This document shows positions 15,648-24,653 of a stretch of DNA of 64,000 bases, one piece after another; within the stretch, counting starts at the first letter, position 1; the number at the start of each line of letters is the position of its first letter. The DNA is from Aeromicrobium choanae (GTDB lineage: Bacteria > Actinomycetota > Actinomycetes > Propionibacteriales > Nocardioidaceae): the NCBI RefSeq assembly GCF_900167475.1, contig NZ_LT796768.1:3162001-3226000 (forward strand), in the 5' to 3' direction. A model generated the notes under the pieces. It ran no database searches. It was not told the DNA's origin and worked only from the letters and a program-made list of their open reading frames with translations. The translations under genes were made by a program, and so were the position numbers.

Positions 15648-16024
15648 GATCCGCAGGTGCCGAAGATCTCCAGCGTGTGCGAGACGTCGGCGAACCCGTT
15701 CTCGTCGGCCACGCGGTCGGCCCACTTCTCGACCGTGGGTCCCTCGACCTCCACCGTGCGGCCGCATGAGCGGCACACCAGATGGTGGTGGTGCCCGCGG
15801 CTGCAGCGTCGGTACAGCGTCTCGCCGTCGTCGGAGCGCAGGGCGTCGACCTCATCGGCCTCCGCGAGCGCCTGGAGGGTGCGGTAGACGGTGGACAGGC
15901 CGACGTTGTCGCCGCGATCCTCCAGCAGCGCATGGATCTGCTGGGCCGAGCGGAACCCGTCGAGGTCCTCCATCAGATCGGCGACGGCGCGCCGCTGGCG
16001 GGTGTTACGCGGTGCCTCGACCAC
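15635..16024 (-). CDS. zur: Fur-family repressor, most likely the zinc sensor Zur
   Basis: 129 aa from a GTG. Winged helix at residues 8-75 (TRQRRAVADLMEDLDGFRSAQQIHALL, NVGLSTVYRTLQALAE), then the metal region RCSRGHHHHLVCRSCG and the C-terminal CGSC pair, giving the structural CxxC...CxxC zinc site. It is called Zur rather than Fur because it directly follows znuB (20-base overlap) in a znuACB transcript, and twin Zur-like boxes sit at the head of that transcript. The unit would therefore be autoregulated. Confidence 0.88.
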   Translation of the reverse strand: MVEAPRNTRQRRAVADLMEDLDGFRSAQQIHALLEDRGDNVGLSTVYRTLQALAEADEVDALRSDDGETLYRRCSRGHHHHLVCRSCGRTVEVEGPTVEKWADRVADENGFADVSHTLEIFGTCGSCRS

Positions 16025-16847
16025 GAGGTGCCTCCTGTCGGGAACGGACGTGCGTCAAGCCGTGGGCCAGCGCCGCCACGATGAACACGCCGAGGGCGAT
16101 CACGACGATCGTGGGCCCCGGCTGGGTGTCGATCTGGACGCTCACCAGCAGCCCGGAGACGGCCGAGAACAGGCCGATCCCCATGGCAGCCAGGTGGGTG
16201 GAGCGGAAGCTCCGCGTCAGCTGCTGGGCCGCGGCCACCGGCACCACCATGAGCGCCGAGACCAGGAGCAGGCCGACGGTGCGCATCGCCACCGTGATCG
16301 TCACCGCCGCAAGCACGGCGATGAGCATCCCGTAAAGCCGCACGGGGATCCCCATGACGCGCGCCTGCGACTCGTCCTGGCACAGCGCGAACAGCTGCGG
16401 CCGCAGGGCGACGGTCGTCGCGATCACGACGAGGCCCAGCACGATCACGACCGCCAGGTCGGCGCGGCTCATCGTGATGATCGAGCCGAACAGGTACTGG
16501 TTCAGCACGGCTGCGGACTCGCCCGCCAGGTTCGTCAGCAGGACGCCGCCGGCGAGGCCGCCGTAGAACAGCATCGCCAGGGCCAGATCGCCGCTCGTGC
16601 GTCCGATGCTGCGCAGGACCTCGAGCAGGATCGCGCCGCCCACGGCGACGACCACGGCGGTGGCGAGGGGCGCGACGCCCGTGAGCAGGCCGAGCGCGAC
16701 GCCCGTGAGCGCCACGTGTCCGAGCCCGTCGCCGAGCAGGGCCAGCCGGCGCTGCACGACGAACGTGCCGACGGCCGGCGCCGACAGGCCGGTGATGATC
16801 GCGGCGGCCAGGGCGTACTGCATGAACGCGTAGGACAGGACGCTCAT
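16005..16847 (-). CDS. znuB: Zinc ABC transporter membrane subunit ZnuB
   Basis: 280 aa with eight or nine hydrophobic helices. Opens FMQYALAAAIITGLSAPAVGTFVVQRRLALLGDGLGHVALTGVALG, the typical ABC-3 permease start; GVLLTNLAGESAAVLNQYLFG and the late GLLLVSALMVVPVAAAQ are family blocks. It forms the homodimeric channel fed by ZnuA and driven by ZnuC. Start ATG overlaps the znuC stop by four bases. Confidence 0.94.
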   Translation of the reverse strand: MSVLSYAFMQYALAAAIITGLSAPAVGTFVVQRRLALLGDGLGHVALTGVALGLLTGVAPLATAVVVAVGGAILLEVLRSIGRTSGDLALAMLFYGGLAGGVLLTNLAGESAAVLNQYLFGSIITMSRADLAVVIVLGLVVIATTVALRPQLFALCQDESQARVMGIPVRLYGMLIAVLAAVTITVAMRTVGLLLVSALMVVPVAAAQQLTRSFRSTHLAAMGIGLFSAVSGLLVSVQIDTQPGPTIVVIALGVFIVAALAHGLTHVRSRQEAPRGRGTA

Positions 16848-17632
16848 GCCTTGCCTCCGGGAAGGGGTCCCTCGGCGGGCACGGGCCGGGTCACGGTGGG
16901 CTCGCTGCTGTGCGCGTGGTCGTGCGCGTGGTCGTGGGTCCCGGGGCCGAGTGCGGGCCCTTCGTACTCCACCAGCCCGCGGTCGAGATGGACCGCGCGG
17001 TCCACCAGCGGAGCCATCGGGCCGAGCTCGTGCGCCACCATGACGATCGCCGTGCCGCGCTCGTCGAGCTCGCCCAGCAGGCCGGCGAAGACCTCGGCGC
17101 TGTGCGCGTCGATGCCGGCCATCGGCTCGTCCATGACGACGAGGTCGGGATCGGCCACGAGGGCCCGGGCGATGTGGGCGCGCTGCTGCTGGCCGCCGGA
17201 GAGGTGCGTGATCGGCCGCTTGGCGAGATCGGCCAGCCCGACGCGCTCGATCAGGTCGGCGGCGGAGGTGCGGTCGGCCCGGGAAGGCCAGCCGAAGCGC
17301 GGCCGGCGCGAGAGCGCCCCGCTCACCACGACCTCGGTGACCGTGGCCGGGACGCCGGAGAACGCCTCGGGGCGCTGGGCCATGTACCCGACCCGCTGGT
17401 GGTCGGTGAAGCGCCCGAGCGGGGTGCCGAAGAGCTCGATCGAGCCACGGTGCGGCAGCAGGCCCACGAGGGCGCGCACGAGCGTGGACTTCCCCGATCC
17501 GTTGGCGCCCAGGATCGTGACGAACTCGCCCGGCATCACCCGCAGGTCGACCCCGCGCAGCACCTGGGTGCCGCCGAGGTCGACCGTGACGCCGGTGGCG
17601 TCGATGACGGGTGGGACGGAGTGGGAGGTCAC
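16844..17632 (-). CDS. znuC: Zinc ABC transporter ATPase ZnuC
   Basis: 262 aa from the GTG at 17632, which overlaps the znuA stop by four bases; the open frame extends further but only as shadow of znuA. Walker A GANGSGKST near residue 43, signature LSGGQQQRAHIARAL, Walker B LVVMDEPMAGID, H-loop MVAHELG. The C-terminus ends with a His/Asp-rich tail (HDHAHDHAHSSEP) that could bind zinc. Supplies energy for Zn import with ZnuB and ZnuA. Confidence 0.93.
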   Translation of the reverse strand: MTSHSVPPVIDATGVTVDLGGTQVLRGVDLRVMPGEFVTILGANGSGKSTLVRALVGLLPHRGSIELFGTPLGRFTDHQRVGYMAQRPEAFSGVPATVTEVVVSGALSRRPRFGWPSRADRTSAADLIERVGLADLAKRPITHLSGGQQQRAHIARALVADPDLVVMDEPMAGIDAHSAEVFAGLLGELDERGTAIVMVAHELGPMAPLVDRAVHLDRGLVEYEGPALGPGTHDHAHDHAHSSEPTVTRPVPAEGPLPGGKA

Positions 17633-18570
17633 GAGCAGTCGTTCGCCTTCGTCAGCGCGTCGAGGTTCTGTCGCATGAGGGAAACGTAGTCCTCGTCGGT
17701 GGTCTCGTCCGAGAGACCCTCGATCGGATCGAGCACGGCCGTCTCGGCACCGGTCTCGCGCGCCACGGTCTCGGCCAGGGCGGAGGACGCGAGGCGCTCG
17801 GTGAAGATCGTCGTGATGCCGTGGTCCTCGACCTCCTCGGTGATCTCGGCCAGCGCCGCCGTGGTCGGCTCGGACTGCGGGTCGATGCCGCTGATCGCGA
17901 TCTGCGTCAGGCCGTACGCCGCGGCGAGGTGCCCGAACGCGGCGTGCGACGTGACGAACTCCGTCTGCTTGCACGAGGCCAGACCGCTCGTGAAGTCGGC
18001 GTCGAGGTCCTCCAGCTCGGCGATCAGCTCGTCGGCGTTCGCCTCGTAGGTGGACGCGCCGTCGGGATCGGCCTCGACGAGGGCGTCCCGCACCCCTGCG
18101 GCGGCGGTCACCATGTTGGCCGGGTTCAGCCACACGTGCGGGTCGACGCCGCCGTGGTCGTGGTCGTGACCCTCGTGGTCGTGGCCCTCGTCGTGCTCGT
18201 GGTCGTGCTCGTCCTCGCCCTCGATCGGCGCCACGCCCTCGGCCATGTCCACGGTGGACCCGCCGTCACGGTCGGCGTCCTCGACCGCGTGGTCGACGGC
18301 CTCCTGGAAGTTCGACAGGTACACCACGACGTCGGCCTCGTTGACCTTCATGACCTGCTTGGCCGTCAGCTCGAGGTCGTGGGCCTCGGCGCCGGGCGAC
18401 GTGAGCGTCGTGACCGAGACGTCGTCGCCACCGATCCGCTCGGCGAGGAACTGCGCGGGATAGAACGAGGCCACGACCTCGGTGCGGCCGTCGTCGTCAC
18501 CGCCTCCGGCGCAGGCGACGAGGGTTCCGGCGAGGAGGGCGGTGCACGCGGCACCGGCAAGCAGCTTCAT
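17629..18570 (-). CDS. znuA: Zinc-binding lipoprotein ZnuA
   Basis: 313 aa from the ATG at 18570 (in-frame TTG 18585 and ATG 18579 are alternatives). Lipoprotein signal with lipobox LVAC. Cluster A-I binding-protein fold, with a long mobile His/Asp/Glu loop between residues ~125 and 150 (EDEHDHEHDEGHDHEGHDHDHG) followed by DPHVWLNP, the hallmark of zinc-specific ZnuA. It captures Zn2+ outside the membrane for ZnuBC. First gene of znuA-znuC-znuB-zur. Two Zur-like palindromes lie at and before its start codon. Confidence 0.94.
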   Translation of the reverse strand: MKLLAGAACTALLAGTLVACAGGGDDDGRTEVVASFYPAQFLAERIGGDDVSVTTLTSPGAEAHDLELTAKQVMKVNEADVVVYLSNFQEAVDHAVEDADRDGGSTVDMAEGVAPIEGEDEHDHEHDEGHDHEGHDHDHGGVDPHVWLNPANMVTAAAGVRDALVEADPDGASTYEANADELIAELEDLDADFTSGLASCKQTEFVTSHAAFGHLAAAYGLTQIAISGIDPQSEPTTAALAEITEEVEDHGITTIFTERLASSALAETVARETGAETAVLDPIEGLSDETTDEDYVSLMRQNLDALTKANDCS

Positions 18571-18584
18571 GACAACCATTCTCA
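18570..18584 (-). promoter_or_regulatory. Zur-like box A, overlapping the znuA start
   Basis: Plus strand TGACAACCATTCTCA, an imperfect 7-1-7 palindrome of the actinobacterial Zur type (TGAnAAnnnTTnTCA). It covers the first base of the chosen znuA ATG. Its centre is 22 bp, two helix turns, from box B. Confidence 0.6.
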
Positions 18585-18591
18585 AGAGGGT

Positions 18592-18606
18592 TGAGAACGA
18601 TTGTCA
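18592..18606 (-). promoter_or_regulatory. Zur-like box B upstream of znuA
   Basis: Plus strand TGAGAACGATTGTCA, again TGAnAAnnnTTnTCA with matching outer arms. It fills the 38-base gap between the stop of the upstream ATPase gene (18609) and znuA. Together with box A it gives two Zur dimer sites on the same helix face. The match to Zur consensus is from memory of Mycobacterium and Streptomyces sites. Confidence 0.6.
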
Positions 18607-18608
18607 AA

Positions 18609-19673
<1,065 letters not shown>

Positions 19674-19716
19674 GATGCTGCTCCGTTCGCTCTTCTTGAC
19701 GGACTGGGGGTCCTGG

Positions 19717-20475
19717 TCACCACGGCTGTCCGTCCGGCTTGTGGGCCACGGTGAAGCGGTAGTAGTCGATCAGCTTCAGGTCCGCGGCGGCGTCCGGATC
19801 GACGACGCACGTCACGTGCGGGTGCAGCTGGAGCACGGAGGCGGGACAGAAGGCGCTCACCGGTCCCTCGACCGCGGCGGCGACCGCGGCCGCCTTGGCC
19901 GACCCGGTGGCGACGAGCACGACGTGCCGGGCCTCGAGGATCGTGCCCAGGCCCTGCGTCAGCACGTGGATCGGCACCTCGTCGACCGAGCCGAAGAAGC
20001 GGGCGTTGTCCTCACGCGTGCGCGGGGTCAGGGTCTTGGTCCGCGTGCGCGAGGCGAGCGACGAGCCGGGCTCGTTGAAGCCGATGTGGCCGTCGGTGCC
20101 GATCCCGAGCAGCTGCACGTCGATGCCACCCGCGGCGGCGATGGCCGCCTCGTAGCGGGCTGCCTCGGCGGGGACGTCCGCCGCCTCGCCGTCCGGCCCG
20201 TCGACCTCGATGCCCGCGCGGTCGGTGAAGTCGCGCCGGATCACCGAGTGGTAGCTCTCCGGGTGTGAGCGGGGCAGGCCGAGGTACTCGTCGAGCGTGA
20301 AGGCGCGCACCCCGTCGAAGGAGAGCTCGCCGGCGTCGCGCCGGCGCAGCAGCGACGTGTAGACCGGCAGCGGCGACGACCCGGTGGCGAGGCCGAGCAC
20401 CGCTCCCGGGCGCAGGTGTCCGGCGATCGCGTCCGCGGCGACCTCGCCCGGGCTCGTGGTGACGACGACCTCCAT
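19717..20475 (-). CDS. nagB: Glucosamine-6-phosphate deaminase NagB
   Basis: 252 aa. LGLATGSSPLPVY (phosphate loop), FTLDEYLGL (Asp general base), LLGIGTDGHIGFNEPGS (catalytic Asp-His region), all in the expected order. It converts glucosamine-6-P to fructose-6-P and ammonia, the last step of GlcNAc use. The length is near that of compact NagB proteins. The start codon overlaps the stop of the ROK kinase gene by one base, coupling the two. Confidence 0.94.
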   Translation of the reverse strand: MEVVVTTSPGEVAADAIAGHLRPGAVLGLATGSSPLPVYTSLLRRRDAGELSFDGVRAFTLDEYLGLPRSHPESYHSVIRRDFTDRAGIEVDGPDGEAADVPAEAARYEAAIAAAGGIDVQLLGIGTDGHIGFNEPGSSLASRTRTKTLTPRTREDNARFFGSVDEVPIHVLTQGLGTILEARHVVLVATGSAKAAAVAAAVEGPVSAFCPASVLQLHPHVTCVVDPDAAADLKLIDYYRFTVAHKPDGQPW

Positions 20476-21398
20476 CAGTCCGTCACCCCCTCGGTGACGA
20501 GCAGCGCGGCCCCGCGGGTGCCGACGGCGACGTGCTCGGGAAGCCAGCGCACGCGGTCCGCGACCGGGACGGCGCGGCCCACGAGGGCGCGGTCGTCGTG
20601 GTGCAGGCGCGTCGTGACCGCGGCGCGCAGTGCGGGGTTGCGGGAGACGACGCCACCGGTCACGAGGATCAGCGCGACGTCGGGACCGTAGGCCAGCAGG
20701 GTGATCGCGTGCGCGATCCCGGCCGTGAGGTCGTCAGCAGTGCGGGCGGCGACCTCGTCCCCGGCCTCGGCCGCGGCGAAGAGCTGGCGTGCGGTGCCGG
20801 CCCAGCCCCTTCGCAGCCCGCTGCCCGAGGCGTACAGCTCGAGGCAGCCGGTCTGGCCGCACGGGCAGACCGGGCCGCTGCGATCGAAGACCAGGTGGCC
20901 GATCTCGCCGGCCGAGCCGGTCGCCCCCGCGCGAAGCCGACCGCCGAGCACCATCCCCGCGGCGAGCCCCGTGCCGATGTTGAGCAGCGCGTAGTCGTCG
21001 ATGCCGGGATCGTGCTGCGCGAGCCAGCCGCGAGCGCCGAGCGCCGCGGTCTTGACGTCGTTCTCGACGCCGACCGGCCCGGGAGTGAGCGCCCGCAGCG
21101 TCGGCAGCAGGTCGAGCGGCTCCGCGCCGAGACCGAGGTTGACCGCATGGGAGGCGGTGCCCTTGGTGACGAAGCCGGGGATGCCGACGCCGATGCCCAC
21201 GACGTCGGCGTCGGGGCCGACCTGGGCGGCGAGGGCGTGGACGACCGTGGTGATCCCGTCGCGGATGCCGTCGGCGCCGAGCTCGGTGCGGTGCCGCAGC
21301 TCGGCCAGCGCGGGCCCGGTGGGATCGGTGGGCGAGACGGCCATCGCCTTGACGGAGGTGCCGCCGATGTCGAGGCCGACGAGGATCGGGGTGGTCAC
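20475..21398 (-). CDS. nagK: ROK-family sugar kinase, probably N-acetylglucosamine kinase
   Basis: 307 aa from a GTG. N-terminal ATP loop LVGLDIGGTSVKAM, catalytic Asp in VENDVKTAALG, ROK zinc site CPCGQTGCLELYASG with three cysteines, and GEIGHLVF. No N-terminal HTH, so it is an enzyme rather than a repressor. Its place between a GH3 hexosaminidase and nagB argues for GlcNAc to GlcNAc-6-P, though glucokinase activity is not excluded. Overlaps the GH3 gene by four bases. Confidence 0.88.
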   Translation of the reverse strand: MTTPILVGLDIGGTSVKAMAVSPTDPTGPALAELRHRTELGADGIRDGITTVVHALAAQVGPDADVVGIGVGIPGFVTKGTASHAVNLGLGAEPLDLLPTLRALTPGPVGVENDVKTAALGARGWLAQHDPGIDDYALLNIGTGLAAGMVLGGRLRAGATGSAGEIGHLVFDRSGPVCPCGQTGCLELYASGSGLRRGWAGTARQLFAAAEAGDEVAARTADDLTAGIAHAITLLAYGPDVALILVTGGVVSRNPALRAAVTTRLHHDDRALVGRAVPVADRVRWLPEHVAVGTRGAALLVTEGVTD

Positions 21399-22843
21399 GC
21401 CGCCTCACCCCTCAGCGCGCGCGAGAGGGCAGACAGCAGGGCGGCCGACGAGCCCATCGTGCACAGGACGTCGGAGCGGTGCGCGAGCGTCGGATCCGGC
21501 CAGGCCAGCTCGACGAGTCGTGCGTGCGGGTTGGCGTCGAGCTGGGCGGTGATCCAGGCGCGGACGTCAGGGTGGGCGGCGGCGCGGCGGGCGACCACGA
21601 GGACCTCGCCGCCGAACGGCCCGACACCCTCCAGGTCACGAGCGGTGAGGTCGACGACGGCGGCGTCCACGTCGAGGCGGCCCCAGTCGGTCCAGCCCAC
21701 GGCGGGGTTGGTGCCGGTGTCGATGCGCACGACGGTGGCGCGTCCCGCAAGCGGGCTGACGCCGAGCCGGGACACCACCTCCGCCGCGACCTTCTCGGAG
21801 GCGATCCGTGCGGTCTCGATCGTTCCGGGCTCGGGCGCGGGACGGCCGGCCCAGTCGGCACGCAGCCGCTCGACCCGTGCCGCCGCGTCCCGGAGCCGGG
21901 CGCGATCCAGGGTGCCCGCGTCGACCGCCGCGACGACGGCCTCCACGGCCGCGGTGAGCGCGCTCGGTCCGGACGAGGGCTCCGGGCCGAGGCACAGCAG
22001 GTCGGCCCCCGCGGCCAGCGAGGCCACGGCCGCGCCGCCAAGGCCGAGGGTGCCGCTGGCGCCGGCCATGTCGAGCGCGTCGCTGACGATCACCCCGTCG
22101 TAGCCGAGCTCCTCACGCAGCAGCCCGGTCAGGACGGCACGGCTCAACGTGGCAGGGCGGCCGGGGTCGAACGCGGCCAGGACCACGTGCGAGGTCATGA
22201 TCGACGCCGCCCCCGCCTCGATCGCGGCCCGGAACGGCACCAGCTCACGCTCGCGCAGGACCGCGGCGGAGGCGTCGACACGCGGCAGCTCCAGGTGCGA
22301 GTCGGCACTGGTGTCGCCGTGCCCGGGGAAGTGCTTCACGCTCGCCGCGACGCCCGAGGAGGCCAGTCCCTCGACGAAGGCGGCCACGTGGCGGGCCACG
22401 AGCGCCGGGTCCGCGCCGAAGCTGCGGGTGCCGATGACGGGGTTGGCGGCGTTGCTGTTCGCGTCGGCGCACGGCGCCAGGTCCAGCCACACGCCGGCTT
22501 CACGGAGCTCGGCACCGATGCCGGCCGCGATCGTGCGGGTGAGCGCGACGTCGTCGACGACGCCCAGGGCGGCGTTGCCCGGATGCGGGCTGCCCGTCGC
22601 CATGTGCAGGCGGGTCACGTCGCCGCCCTCCTCGTCGAGGGCCAGGATCCGCGTCGGGTCCAGCGCCGCGACGGCACGCGCGACGGGACGGACGTCGCCG
22701 TCCGTGGGCAGGTTGTCGCCGTAGAGGCAGATCCCGGCCAGTCCGTCGTCGAACGCCCGCGCCAGCCACGACGGAACCCGCGGGCCGTGGAACGCGGCCA
22801 GCATCACGCCGTGGGCGTCGGTGCGCACCGAGTCGTCGGTCAT
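21395..22843 (-). CDS. nagZ: GH3 beta-N-acetylhexosaminidase (NagZ-like), cytoplasmic
   Basis: 482 aa from the ATG at 22843, overlapping the permease stop by four bases. NagZ-type motif KHFPGHGDTSADSH holds the Asp-His acid/base dyad; the nucleophile Asp lies in VIVSDALDMAG. No signal peptide, so it acts after import. A C-terminal domain of ~130 residues follows the barrel, longer than the Gram-negative single-domain NagZ and like Gram-positive two-domain forms. Inside a sugar-uptake operon it probably cleaves imported chitobiose or muropeptide-type oligosaccharides. It could also be a GH3 GlcNAc phosphorylase. Confidence 0.88.
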   Translation of the reverse strand: MTDDSVRTDAHGVMLAAFHGPRVPSWLARAFDDGLAGICLYGDNLPTDGDVRPVARAVAALDPTRILALDEEGGDVTRLHMATGSPHPGNAALGVVDDVALTRTIAAGIGAELREAGVWLDLAPCADANSNAANPVIGTRSFGADPALVARHVAAFVEGLASSGVAASVKHFPGHGDTSADSHLELPRVDASAAVLRERELVPFRAAIEAGAASIMTSHVVLAAFDPGRPATLSRAVLTGLLREELGYDGVIVSDALDMAGASGTLGLGGAAVASLAAGADLLCLGPEPSSGPSALTAAVEAVVAAVDAGTLDRARLRDAAARVERLRADWAGRPAPEPGTIETARIASEKVAAEVVSRLGVSPLAGRATVVRIDTGTNPAVGWTDWGRLDVDAAVVDLTARDLEGVGPFGGEVLVVARRAAAHPDVRAWITAQLDANPHARLVELAWPDPTLAHRSDVLCTMGSSAALLSALSRALRGEAA

Positions 22844-23667
22844 CCCTTCACCGCCCCCGAGACGAGGCCGGAGGTCATCCGGCCCTGGACGATCATGAAG
22901 AACACGATGACCGGGACGGCGACCATCGTCGCGCCGGCCATCACGCCGGGCCAGTCGATCGCCTCGTTGGACACGTCGGACAGCCCGCGCAGCCACAGCG
23001 GCAGCGTGCGGTTCGACGGGTCCATCACCACGACGGCGAGGGTGAACTCGTTCCAGGCCTGCAGGAAGCCGTAGACGCTGGCCGCCACCAGTCCGGGCGC
23101 AAGCAGCGGGAACGTGATCGTGAAGAACGCGCGCGTGCGGCTGCAGCCGTCGACCATCGCGGCCTCCTCCAGGTCGATCGGGACTCCGTCGGCGAAGCCG
23201 CGCAGCATCCAGATCGTGAAGGGCAGGATCATCGCGATGTACAGCAGGCCCAGACCGCCGATCGTGTTGTAGAGGCCGGCGTCGCCGAGCATCTTGTACT
23301 GGCTGATGAACAGCGCCTCCGGCGGGATCATCTGGATCGCCAGGACGACGAGGACGAACTGGCCGCGCCCACGGAAGCGGAACCGCGAGATCGCGACGGC
23401 CCCCAGGAACGCGCACAGCCCGGCGCAGATCACGGCGATCATCGTCACGGTGATGCTGAGCTTGAACGAGTCGACGAACGCGTCGTCGAAGACCCGCGCG
23501 AAGCCCGAGCCCGTGAGCTCGCGGGGGAACCAGGCCGGCTCGGGGGAGCGCAGCCGGTCGGCCGGCTGGAACGCGCTGTTGAGGATCCAGTAGACCGGGA
23601 ACACCCAGACGACGGCGACCACGATGGCCAGGGCACCCCACAGGCGGCGGGTGGTCGTGCGCCTCAT
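22840..23667 (-). CDS. Sugar ABC transporter permease, MalG/DasC type
   Basis: 275 aa from the ATG at 23667, overlapping the other permease's stop by four bases. Six transmembrane segments; the cytoplasmic EAA loop reads DLEEAAMVDGCSRTRAFFTITFPLLAPG. It begins with a basic MRRTTTRRLW segment and a first helix. Together with the MalF-type permease it forms the membrane channel for the sugar taken by the binding protein. Confidence 0.93.
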   Translation of the reverse strand: MRRTTTRRLWGALAIVVAVVWVFPVYWILNSAFQPADRLRSPEPAWFPRELTGSGFARVFDDAFVDSFKLSITVTMIAVICAGLCAFLGAVAISRFRFRGRGQFVLVVLAIQMIPPEALFISQYKMLGDAGLYNTIGGLGLLYIAMILPFTIWMLRGFADGVPIDLEEAAMVDGCSRTRAFFTITFPLLAPGLVAASVYGFLQAWNEFTLAVVVMDPSNRTLPLWLRGLSDVSNEAIDWPGVMAGATMVAVPVIVFFMIVQGRMTSGLVSGAVKG

Positions 23668-24563
23668 CGCGACTCCTTCAGCAGCGCGCGGACGTAGCCC
23701 GCGGTGAGGATGAGGGTCAGCACGAGCACGAACATCGCCAGCGCGGAGGCCATGCCGTAGTCGCTCTGGCCGATGCCGAGCGTGTAGATGTAGGTGCCGA
23801 GCAGGTGCGTCTTGCTCGGCGTGCCGCCGACTCCCTGCAGGTAGTAGATCTGGGCGAACACCCGCAGGTCCCACACGACCTGCAGCAGCAGGGTGATCGT
23901 CAGGACGGGGCGGATCGTCGGGTAGACGATGTGGCGGAACCGCTGCCAGGCGTTCGCGCCGTCGAGCTCGCCGGCCTCGAGTGCGTCCTCGGACACCTGG
24001 GTCAGGGCCGCGTAGATGGTGAACATGACGAACGGGACGCTCATCCACACGACGATCACGGTCGCCACGAAGTAGAAGGACAGCGGGTTCGTCAGCCAGT
24101 TGTGCCCGTCGAAGGACTCGAAGCCGAGGTGGACGAGCGTCCAGTTGATGACGCCGTAGCGGGTGTCGAAGAGCCACTGCCACGAGGTCATCGCGGCGAT
24201 CACCGGCATGGCCCACGCGAGCAGCATCGCGATCTGGAGCGTCAGCCGGGGTCCGCGCGACACGTGCTTCAGCAGTACCGCCAGCGCGATCCCGATGACC
24301 ATCGTCACGGCCACGTTGACGGCGCAGAACGCGAGCGACCGGCCGACGACGGCCCACATCTGCGGGTCGGTGAACAGCGCGGTGTAGTTCTCCAGACCGA
24401 CGAAGGGCGCGGCCTGGCCGAACTGCTGCGCCCGGCCGTACTCCTGGAAGGACATGACGACCTGGCGCACGAGGGGATAGCCCATGGCGATCCCGAGGAT
24501 CACCACCGCGGGCGTCAGCAGGGCGTAGGGCCCGAACCTGCGGGCCACCGTCTGCGTGCTCAT
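23664..24563 (-). CDS. Sugar ABC transporter permease, MalF/DasB type
   Basis: 299 aa, six transmembrane segments, EAA loop DALEAGELDGANAWQRFRHIVYPTIRP. Opens FGPYALLTPAVVILGIAMGYPLVRQVVMSF, typical of CUT1 permeases for oligosaccharides. A strong hairpin at 24604-24629 separates it from the binding-protein gene and may lower its expression relative to that protein. Confidence 0.93.
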   Translation of the reverse strand: MSTQTVARRFGPYALLTPAVVILGIAMGYPLVRQVVMSFQEYGRAQQFGQAAPFVGLENYTALFTDPQMWAVVGRSLAFCAVNVAVTMVIGIALAVLLKHVSRGPRLTLQIAMLLAWAMPVIAAMTSWQWLFDTRYGVINWTLVHLGFESFDGHNWLTNPLSFYFVATVIVVWMSVPFVMFTIYAALTQVSEDALEAGELDGANAWQRFRHIVYPTIRPVLTITLLLQVVWDLRVFAQIYYLQGVGGTPSKTHLLGTYIYTLGIGQSDYGMASALAMFVLVLTLILTAGYVRALLKESR

Positions 24564-24603
24564 CGTTCCTCCTTCCCTGGGCAGTGTGCTCCCGGCAGGC
24601 GGC

Positions 24604-24629
24604 GGGGCCCGGCCTCTCGACCGGGCCCC
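24604..24629 (-). terminator. Strong intra-operon stem-loop after the binding-protein gene
   Basis: GGGGCCCGG and CCGGGCCCC, perfect 9-base all-GC arms around an 8-base loop, in the 90-base gap between the binding-protein gene and the first permease. There is no T-run. In ABC sugar operons such hairpins commonly stabilise the upstream message or partly terminate transcription, giving excess binding protein. Confidence 0.6.
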
Positions 24630-24653
24630 ACCGGACTCCTCACCGTGAGCGTG

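Noticed and set aside
15891-17678. 595-codon plus-strand frame across zur and znuB/znuC
   Set aside because: Composition is extreme (His, Arg, Gln, Asp) and it is antisense to four well-supported zinc genes.
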